From Thermoplasmata archaeon (GTDB taxonomy: Archaea > Thermoplasmatota > Thermoplasmata > Lutacidiplasmatales > UBA184): a DNA stretch of 7,011 bases. Where the stretch lies: assembly GCA_022750355.1 (NCBI GenBank), contig JAKIVW010000094.1:420-7430 (forward strand), written 5' to 3'. This document shows, piece after piece, positions 1 through 4,698 of this stretch; the stretch's first letter is position 1; every line of letters begins with the position of its first letter. The notes beneath the pieces were generated by a model. The model was not told the DNA's origin, made no database searches, and worked only from the letters and a program-made list of their open reading frames with translations. The translations under genes and the position numbers were made by a program.

Positions 1-778
1 TGAGGAGATTGATCTCGTCCAGGAACAGGACGCCACCGTTGGCCTTGTGGATCGCTCCGACCTCGACCCTCTCGTGGGGTGGGGTCTCGAGGCCACCGGA
101 CTGGAATGGGTCGTGCTTCACATCACCGAGCAGGGCGCCCGCGTGGGCCCCGGTGGCGTCGATGAAGGGCGGCTTGTCGTCGGTCGTATGGGTGACGAGG
201 AGCTTCGCCACATTCGCTCCCGCTTCGCTCCGCCCGCTGGAGAGGCGTACGATGGCGTAGAGGATGACGACGACCAGCATCCCCCAGATGAGGTCAACGA
301 ACTGGCCCGTCGTGAAGATGAGGTAGAGGGTGAAGGCCATGATGGCGATCGCGACGACGATGAACAGGATGGTCCGCTGCTCCTTCTTCGCGGCCGCCTC
401 GAGCTTCTGGGCGGCGACGATCTCCTTCCCCTTCCCCGCCGGAACGACCCGGATCTTGGGTTCGTTCGACTCCTCGCTGTTGGGGTACGCCAGGATGTCC
501 TGGAGCGGTTCCTTGGGAAGGAAGTCGACCATCGCCCGGGCGAGCATGCTCTTCCCGGTTCCGGGCTCGCCAATGAGCATCATATGCCGCTTCTGCGTCG
601 CCGCTTTGCGGGCGACCTCGACGGCCTCGTCCTGACCGATGACCTGCTCCAGAAGTCGGGGAGGAACTTCGACCTGCGCCGTGGAGGAGTAGGAAAGGCT
701 CTCGCCCCACACGTCCAACGGCTGCGGTGTCGAAGGTTCTACCGGCTCCCCGGACGGTGTTTCCGCGTCTTCAGCCAT
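1..778 (-). CDS. lonB: Archaeal membrane-anchored ATP-dependent protease LonB (N-terminal part, runs off the window)
   Basis: LonB is a hexameric AAA+ protease held in the cytoplasmic membrane. It unfolds and degrades damaged or regulatory proteins, using a Ser-Lys active site that would lie beyond the window. 259 residues are visible. An acidic, Pro-rich tail (about 1-35) leads into an AAA+ domain with Walker A GEPGTGKS (70-77) and Walker B LFLDEIN (251-257). Between the two Walker motifs lie two hydrophobic segments (about 137-156 and 160-179), the insertion that marks archaeal LonB and separates it from soluble bacterial LonA. GAHAGALLGDVKHDPFQSGG (210-229) is a LonB hallmark. Start choice: the ATG at 778 fits the TATA box at 839-845, whose predicted transcript would begin near 815. 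An in-frame ATG at 829 would then lie upstream of the transcript. The gene is divergent from folD. Family assignment is very secure; the C-terminal half is unseen. Confidence 0.96.
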   Translation of the reverse strand, partial: MAEDAETPSGEPVEPSTPQPLDVWGESLSYSSTAQVEVPPRLLEQVIGQDEAVEVARKAATQKRHMMLIGEPGTGKSMLARAMVDFLPKEPLQDILAYPNSEESNEPKIRVVPAGKGKEIVAAQKLEAAAKKEQRTILFIVVAIAIMAFTLYLIFTTGQFVDLIWGMLVVVILYAIVRLSSGRSEAGANVAKLLVTHTTDDKPPFIDATGAHAGALLGDVKHDPFQSGGLETPPHERVEVGAIHKANGGVLFLDEINLL

Positions 779-838
779 GGTGGCGTCCCGACCCCGAAGC
801 CTCGAGGCCCGTTCCGCCGCTAGAACCATGGGGGGTCC

Positions 839-845
839 ATATAAA
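839..845 (-). promoter_or_regulatory. TATA box of lonB
   Basis: Read on the minus strand, TTTATAT stands out in a very GC-rich neighbourhood and matches the archaeal TATA consensus. It is preceded by a purine-rich GGGA that could serve as BRE. A start of transcription about 25 bases downstream would fall near 815 and give a leader of roughly 35-40 bases before the ATG at 778. No Shine-Dalgarno sequence is visible before that ATG. Confidence 0.6.
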
Positions 846-882
846 TCCCTATAGGCCAACGATAGCAACGACGTAACGTAGT

Positions 883-899
883 ACCGTTCCCGGGACGGT
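883..899. promoter_or_regulatory. Near-perfect 17-bp palindrome between lonB and folD (candidate operator)
   Basis: ACCGTTCCCGGGACGGT has identical inverted outer arms (ACCGT/ACGGT) around a CC-C-GG core. Only two symmetric positions mismatch, apart from the central base. It is framed by a wider inverted pair, GTACCG (881-886) and CGGTAC (902-907). It lies between the lonB TATA box and the folD start, where a regulator could act on either or both promoters. That it binds a protein is inference; short GC-rich palindromes also arise by chance. Confidence 0.3.
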
Positions 900-934
900 T
901 CCGGTACCTGTCCGGTCGCCCTGAGGGTCCCCCG

Positions 935-941
935 TTATCTA
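935..941 (+). promoter_or_regulatory. Weak TATA-like element upstream of folD
   Basis: TTATCTA is the only A/T-rich heptamer within 40 bases upstream of folD. Its centre (about 938) is 22 bases before the GTG at 960 and 34 before the GTG at 972. Transcription would thus begin around 963-965, which slightly favours the second GTG. The match to consensus is poor. Confidence 0.3.
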
Positions 942-959
942 GCGCGCGGAACTCCTGCG

Positions 960-1865
960 GTGGGTTCCTTCGTGACCGAACGACTCCTCGGCGCGCCCGT
1001 GGCGGAGATGCTGAACCGCTCGAGCCGGGCCGTACTGGAGAAGATTCCCACCGGGGCCGCCCCTCCGTGCCTCGCCAGTGTTCATCGGGGGTCGGAAGGG
1101 CCGTTCCGTCGTTACCTCGACGGCCAGCGAAAGGCGGCCGAAAGTCTGGGGCTCGGCTTCCGGGAGGAGGTCCTGGACCGGGAGGGGGGCCCCTCCGACC
1201 TCCTCGATCGGATCCGGAAGCTGGACCGGGACCCGTCGGTGCACGGAGTGCTGGTCGAGCATCCGCTACCTCCCCCCTACGACTTTTTCGCGGCCCTCGG
1301 ACTGCTTCGACCGGAGAAAGATGTGGACGGCGTCGGGTCGGAGAACCTGGGACGTCTTCTGACCGGGCGTCGGGGCCATGCCCCGGCGGTCTGCCTCGCC
1401 TCCCTCGCGATCGCACGGCACTATCAGCTCCCCTACCAGGGAACGCCGGTGGCCGTGATCGGCCGGTCGGGGACCGTCGGCCTCCCCCTCGCGCTCCTCC
1501 TGGCCCATCGCCCTCCCGGCCCGAACGCGACTGTGACCGTGGCCCACTCCAGGACCGAGAATCTGGCCCGCGCCCTCTCGACCGCTCGGACGATCTTCTC
1601 GTGTGCCGGCCGTCCGAACCTCCTCACACGGGCCGTGGTCCCGGAGGGCGCGGCGGTCGTCGACATCGGACTCGGGAGCGTTCCCGACCCGAGCCGCCCC
1701 GGCGGGTCGAGGATGGTGGGCGACGCCGACCCGGTCTCGCTCGAAGGGTGGGCGAGCGCTCTGACTCCCGTCCCCGGAGGGGTCGGGCCCGTGACGGTCG
1801 CGCAGCTGATGTGGAATACCGTCTCGGCCTGGCAGATGCAGCCGGGTTCGGGGGCGACGCCGTGA
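960..1865 (+). CDS. folD: Bifunctional methylenetetrahydrofolate dehydrogenase / methenyltetrahydrofolate cyclohydrolase FolD, with atypical active-site positions
   Basis: FolD interconverts methylene-, methenyl- and formyl-tetrahydrofolate with NAD(P), supplying one-carbon units in the cytoplasm. The ORF has 301 residues; the family norm is about 280-300. The N-terminal catalytic domain has Y52 and K58 (the Y-x5-K pair, E. coli Y50/K56) and KDVDG with D123 (E. coli D121). The Rossmann domain has VIGRSGTVGLP (167-176), then VVDIG (233-237), VGDAD (253-257) and PVPGGVGPVTV (270-280). Three usually conserved positions differ. E100 stands where E. coli has Q98 (VLVEHPLP for ILVQLPLP). Q56 replaces K54. 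The PCTP-type motif reads PAVC (142-145). The cyclohydrolase step may therefore be altered, though similar changes may be normal in Thermoplasmata FolDs. The start is GTG; a second in-frame GTG at 972 is equally possible. The stop overlaps the next gene's GTG, implying an operon. Confidence 0.9.
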   Translation: MGSFVTERLLGAPVAEMLNRSSRAVLEKIPTGAAPPCLASVHRGSEGPFRRYLDGQRKAAESLGLGFREEVLDREGGPSDLLDRIRKLDRDPSVHGVLVEHPLPPPYDFFAALGLLRPEKDVDGVGSENLGRLLTGRRGHAPAVCLASLAIARHYQLPYQGTPVAVIGRSGTVGLPLALLLAHRPPGPNATVTVAHSRTENLARALSTARTIFSCAGRPNLLTRAVVPEGAAVVDIGLGSVPDPSRPGGSRMVGDADPVSLEGWASALTPVPGGVGPVTVAQLMWNTVSAWQMQPGSGATP

Positions 1866-2215
1866 GCCCGCCCTCCCGGCCATCAAAGTCTGCGATCGAC
1901 CTGCACTGTCGGGACTGCCCGATGTGGTATGGGGGCGAAGACGACGGCTGGGGCCCGTGCTCGATCAAGAACCGTCGGGGGGACCGGCGCTACCTCACGT
2001 GGGGTGGGCACGAGTGCGACGAGGGCTACGAGCCGCCGATCGCGGCCGAGGCCTTCGCGAGCGCCGCCCGGTTGAGCGGCATGCGTTCGACCTCCAAGGC
2101 GTCCGACGTGGGGTATTCCTCGACCTCGAACGCCGGCCACGGCAAACGCCCCGCGACACGCCGCAAGGCTTCCGGGCCCAACTCGACCCGCCGCCGCCGA
2201 ACATCGAGCCGGTAA
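1862..2215 (+). CDS. Small four-cysteine protein of unknown function, coupled to folD
   Basis: 117 residues from a GTG that overlaps the folD stop (GTGA), so translation is probably coupled. I do not recognise a named family. Residues 13-57 look like a compact metal- or Fe-S-binding module: C16-x2-C19, C33 and C52, with H15 and H50 nearby and many aromatic and Gly residues (DCPMWYGG, WGPCS, GDRRYLTWGGHECDEGY). This part precedes the opposite-strand gene and looks like a true, constrained protein. The tail from about residue 57 is Ser/Arg/Thr-rich and lies entirely over the 3' end of the radical SAM gene on the other strand. It reads like an extension gained by loss of an earlier stop. An upstream extension of this frame into folD is open but is a shadow. 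Zinc binding is inference; folate-related function is suggested only by position. Confidence 0.72.
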   Translation: MSPPSRPSKSAIDLHCRDCPMWYGGEDDGWGPCSIKNRRGDRRYLTWGGHECDEGYEPPIAAEAFASAARLSGMRSTSKASDVGYSSTSNAGHGKRPATRRKASGPNSTRRRRTSSR

Positions 2216-3165
2216 TCATCCACCCCGATCCCTGCTTTGCGGGCGACGGCGAGCGCCCAGCGGGGCAGGTCGGTCGCCCGTTGGGGCTCGACGATCCCCA
2301 GGACGACGGTGCCGTCCGGAGTCCGCTCGGCGAACGCGGGGGCCGTTCGTTCGGCCTGCCGCAGCAACCGCTGACGCAGCTGGACGCTATCTTTGAACCG
2401 GGACGAGCAGTAATGGACCGGCATCGAGAGCGACGACTCTCGGACGATCCGCTCCGCCACCGCCCGACTCCCCTTCACGCCCCACCCGTTGTTCGGGTCC
2501 ACGCGATACCCACGGGCGCGCAGGTTGTCCTCGTTGGTCTCCGAGAACTCGAGCTCGTTCAGATTCACGAAATCAACCCCGATCTCGTCCAGGGCGCGGA
2601 GGAGTCGACGCAGCTCGGCCTCTTTCTCGGGTAGGACCGGGATCTCGACCCCTCGTCGGATCCCCCAGGAGGGCGCTTGCTCGAGGACGGCGCGGTAGGC
2701 ACCCCCATCGGCGGCGAGGGGCCCCCACAGGTAGTGCGGGATGTGGAGCCGGAATTCATCCAACCCGGCCCGGGCGAGCCGCTGGAGCTTTTCCGGGTTC
2801 GGCTCGTGCGTGTACAAGTGGATGTTGTGGTCGGGGCCGAATTCGGTCTTCAGGAGCCGAACGTAATGCTCGACCCGGTCGATCGAACCGAGTGGGTCGC
2901 CTCCCGTGATACCGGTGCCCCCCGCCCCGATCGAGCGGGCCTCCTCGAGGACGTCCAAGTCGGACAGTACGCGCCGCTCGTTCGCGTACACGACATCCTT
3001 CTGGTTGCGATTGGGAGAGACCGGGCAATAGAAGCAGCGAAACCGGCACAGGCCAGTGACGAAGAGGACCATCTTGCGGCCCTCCTTGCACTGCGTGCAG
3101 GCCGGCGAGAGCTCCCCCCGGTAGCTCGACGCCATCGGCAGTAGGTGGACTCCGGCGTCTTGCAT
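2026..3165 (-). CDS. Radical SAM protein, COG2108 (MJ0021-like) type, function unknown
   Basis: A radical SAM enzyme related to pyruvate formate-lyase activators, mostly known from archaea and with no established substrate. Numbering is from the ATG at 3165 (379 residues). The canonical C-x3-C-x2-C ligands of the [4Fe-4S] cluster are C40, C44 and C47 (GLCRFRCFYCPVS). GITGGDPL (85-92) is the SAM-binding GGE-like motif. Later family-like stretches are NIHLYTHEP, RGVEIPVLPE, DFVNLNELEFSETN, VKGS and VEEYPTSDALEVERMPL. Extra cysteines at 23 and 26 (CTQC) and at 253 (HYCSS) could bind metal. Start choice: a GTG at 3225 would add 20 Pro/Ala-rich residues, but it lies inside a hairpin. The ATG at 3165 sits 28 bases behind a TATA-like element, and the conserved region begins about ten residues after it. 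The 3' end overlaps the convergent Cys4 gene by 190 bases. Confidence 0.88.
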   Translation of the reverse strand: MQDAGVHLLPMASSYRGELSPACTQCKEGRKMVLFVTGLCRFRCFYCPVSPNRNQKDVVYANERRVLSDLDVLEEARSIGAGGTGITGGDPLGSIDRVEHYVRLLKTEFGPDHNIHLYTHEPNPEKLQRLARAGLDEFRLHIPHYLWGPLAADGGAYRAVLEQAPSWGIRRGVEIPVLPEKEAELRRLLRALDEIGVDFVNLNELEFSETNEDNLRARGYRVDPNNGWGVKGSRAVAERIVRESSLSMPVHYCSSRFKDSVQLRQRLLRQAERTAPAFAERTPDGTVVLGIVEPQRATDLPRWALAVARKAGIGVDDYRLDVRRRRVELGPEALRRVAGRLPWPAFEVEEYPTSDALEVERMPLNRAALAKASAAIGGS

Positions 3166-3189
3166 GGAAGGAGCGGGAGCCGGGGACTC

Positions 3190-3197
3190 ATGTTTAG
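3190..3197 (-). promoter_or_regulatory. Weak TATA-like element for the radical SAM gene
   Basis: CTAAACAT on the minus strand is the most A/T-rich stretch close upstream of the ATG at 3165. Its centre lies about 28 bases before that codon, the spacing expected for a leaderless or nearly leaderless archaeal transcript. It is a loose consensus match, used here mainly to support the 3165 start over the GTG at 3225. Confidence 0.3.
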
Positions 3198-3214
3198 CCG
3201 TTGGGGTCGGCGCC

Positions 3215-3230
3215 GGAGGGCGCACCCTCC
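3215..3230. repeat. Perfect inverted repeat, 6-bp stem with 4-base loop
   Basis: GGAGGGCGCACCCTCC folds into a perfect six-pair stem with loop CGCA. It lies in the divergent region between the radical SAM gene and psmA and contains the alternative GTG start at 3225. No T-run follows, and a terminator is not expected between divergent genes. It could be a protein-binding site or a leader structure; it could also be chance in GC-rich DNA. Confidence 0.35.
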
Positions 3231-3237
3231 AGGTCGC

Positions 3238-3256
3238 TGGTGGCGGAATGCCACCA
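3238..3256. repeat. Perfect inverted repeat, 7-bp stem with 5-base loop (candidate operator)
   Basis: TGGTGGCGGAATGCCACCA has perfect seven-base arms around GGAAT. It sits eight bases beyond the neighbouring hairpin, in the roughly 175-bp region between divergent starts at 3165 and 3340. Its symmetry and length are typical of operators bound by dimeric regulators. Whether it controls psmA, the radical SAM gene or neither cannot be read from the sequence. Confidence 0.35.
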
Positions 3257-3339
3257 AGTGAGGTGGGGGGTAGGGACGAGGCTTAGGCTCAAATCCCCCC
3301 CTCGGCTCGCCGCGCCCGCACTCGGGGGACAAGACCGTA

Positions 3340-4098
3340 ATGGAGATGCAACCGGGCCAGATGGCCTACGATCGCGCGAGCACCGTCTTTTCGCCGGATG
3401 GCCGCCTGTTCCAGGTCGAGTACGCGCTCCAGGCGATCCAGATGGGCGGCACCGCGGTCGCGGTGACGTACGACACCGGGATCATCTTCGTCGCGTTCCG
3501 AAACCTGCCCACCAGCTCGCTCGCGGAGTCGGGGTCGATCGAGAAGAGCTTCGCCATCGACACCGGTCTCGGCTGCGTCACGGCGGGCCTCATCGCCGAC
3601 TCTCGCGTCCTGGTCGAATTCCTTCGGGTCGAGGCGCAGCGGCACCGGCTGACCTTTGGGGAGACGGCCCCCTACGCCGTGCTCGGCCACGCGCTGGGCA
3701 CCCTGCTGCAACAGTTCACCCAATTCGGCGGGACCCGCCCGTTCGCGGTCTCCCTCCTCCTGGGAGGGTTCAACAACGGCGCGCCGGGACTCATCGAGCT
3801 CGACCCGAGCGGCGCGACGATCGGCTGGAAGGCGTACGCCATCGGGCGGAACCGACGCGCGGTGGCGGACTTCCTCGAAGAGAAGGTCACGGACCATTTG
3901 GCCGAGGAGGCCGCATTCAAGTTGGCGGTCCAGGCCGTGGCGGAAGGATCTCCCACTCCCTTCCAACCCGAAGCCCTCGATGTCGCGATCCTTGAACCGA
4001 ACTCGGAGCTTCGCCGGCTCGTCCCCGCCGACGTCACGCGGCGGGTCCAGGGAATGCCGTTCATCGGCGCCCCCGAGAAGAAGCCGAACAACCGCTAG
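3340..4098 (+). CDS. psmA: 20S proteasome alpha subunit
   Basis: Alpha subunits form the outer seven-membered rings of the 20S core particle, gate substrate entry and dock ATPase regulators such as PAN. They carry no protease activity. The 252 residues open with GQMAYDRASTVFSPDGRLFQ (6-25), the alpha-subunit signature with the gating YDR motif (10-12), followed by VEYA. SIEK (66-69) supplies K69, matching the pocket lysine (T. acidophilum K66) that binds HbYX tails. GLIADSRVLV (83-92), FGGTRPF (129-135) and WKAYAIG (163-169) are further family motifs. Two features are odd. The usually conserved SDKKVRSRL-like stretch before SIEK reads AFRNLPTSS (52-60). The protein is also longer than the roughly 233 residues of T. 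acidophilum, with a basic/Pro C-terminal tail. It is followed by a DinB-like gene rather than the SBDS/exosome genes I would expect beside archaeal psmA. No convincing TATA box is visible close upstream. A second ATG lies at 3346. Confidence 0.94.
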   Translation: MEMQPGQMAYDRASTVFSPDGRLFQVEYALQAIQMGGTAVAVTYDTGIIFVAFRNLPTSSLAESGSIEKSFAIDTGLGCVTAGLIADSRVLVEFLRVEAQRHRLTFGETAPYAVLGHALGTLLQQFTQFGGTRPFAVSLLLGGFNNGAPGLIELDPSGATIGWKAYAIGRNRRAVADFLEEKVTDHLAEEAAFKLAVQAVAEGSPTPFQPEALDVAILEPNSELRRLVPADVTRRVQGMPFIGAPEKKPNNR

Positions 4099-4145
4099 GC
4101 CCGCGCGCCGAGCCGATAGTACGGGGCCCCGCTCGTGACGGCACG

Positions 4146-4697
4146 ATGAAGGCGTCCCGCGCTCCCCTCTCGGTCGAGGCGGCCCAAGCCCTCTTCGTCT
4201 ACAATCGGGGGGTCTTCGACCGATTCGTCGCCCGGGTCGAGCGACTCCCGGCCAAAGCCTCGCGACGGTCGCGCGGGATCGGCCACCTCTCGTTGTTCGA
4301 CACGCTCGTCCACATCCTCAACGTGCACGAGGCGTGGGTCGTCTACATCGTGCCCGGCCGCGTCCGCGAGCTCGTCGTTCGCTTCCGGCAGCCGGACCGA
4401 CATCCGAAGGATTGGGCGGGCTTTCACGCGTACGAGACGCTCGTCTGGACGGGGGTCGACGCCTACCTCGCGGGCCTGAGCGCGAAGGAACTGCGCCGGA
4501 CCGTCCGGGCCCCGTGGATGCCGGGTCGGTACACCGTCTCGGACGCCCTCTTCCAGACCACGTTCGAGGAGGCGCACCACCTCGGCGAGATCATCGGGGC
4601 GCTCTGGCAGGAAGACCGCGCGCCCCCCGACATGACCTGGATCGACATCGGACGCGGGCCGGTGCGGAAGGCGACCCGTCCGAAGTCCCGACGGTAG
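4146..4697 (+). CDS. DinB-like four-helix-bundle protein, putative metalloenzyme
   Basis: 183 residues with the layout of the DinB/DUF664 superfamily, whose members form a four-helix bundle with a His-rich divalent metal site. Known relatives include thiol-dependent S-transferases, but most are uncharacterised. Candidate metal ligands are H56 and H61 in LVHILNVHEAW (helix 2) and H144/H145 in FEEAHHLGEIIGALW (helix 4). This matches the family's first His in helix 2 and a final H-containing helix followed by a W/Q region. The middle stretch YETLVWTGVDAYLAGLSAKEL and the beta-like RAPWMPGRYTVSDALFQ also fit. The C-terminus is basic. It lies 47 bases after psmA on the same strand, so it may be cotranscribed, but GATAGTA (4115-4121), about 28 bases upstream, is a weak possible promoter of its own. 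GTGA (4135-4138) is a weak ribosome-site candidate. This family is unrelated to DNA polymerase IV, also called DinB. Substrate unknown. Confidence 0.82.
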   Translation: MKASRAPLSVEAAQALFVYNRGVFDRFVARVERLPAKASRRSRGIGHLSLFDTLVHILNVHEAWVVYIVPGRVRELVVRFRQPDRHPKDWAGFHAYETLVWTGVDAYLAGLSAKELRRTVRAPWMPGRYTVSDALFQTTFEEAHHLGEIIGALWQEDRAPPDMTWIDIGRGPVRKATRPKSRR

Positions 4698-4698
4698 G

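Noticed and set aside
827..829. Upstream in-frame ATG as the lonB start (17 more residues)
   Set aside because: It lies only about 10 bases from the TATA box at 839-845, so it would be upstream of the expected transcript start. The ATG at 778 fits better.
1067..1861. Long open frame across folD in the frame of the Cys4 protein
   Set aside because: It is out of frame with a convincing FolD and is Arg/Pro/Gly-rich low-complexity sequence, as expected of shadow frames in GC-rich DNA.
3166..3225. GTG at 3225 as the radical SAM start
   Set aside because: It adds 20 Pro/Ala-rich residues, lies inside a perfect hairpin and has no promoter at suitable distance. The ATG at 3165 is preferred but this is not certain.
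3286..3296. GGCTCAAATCC, resembling a tRNA T-loop
   Set aside because: The required T-stem (ttagg against ccccc) does not pair beyond two bases, and I could not fold acceptor, D and anticodon arms around it on either strand.
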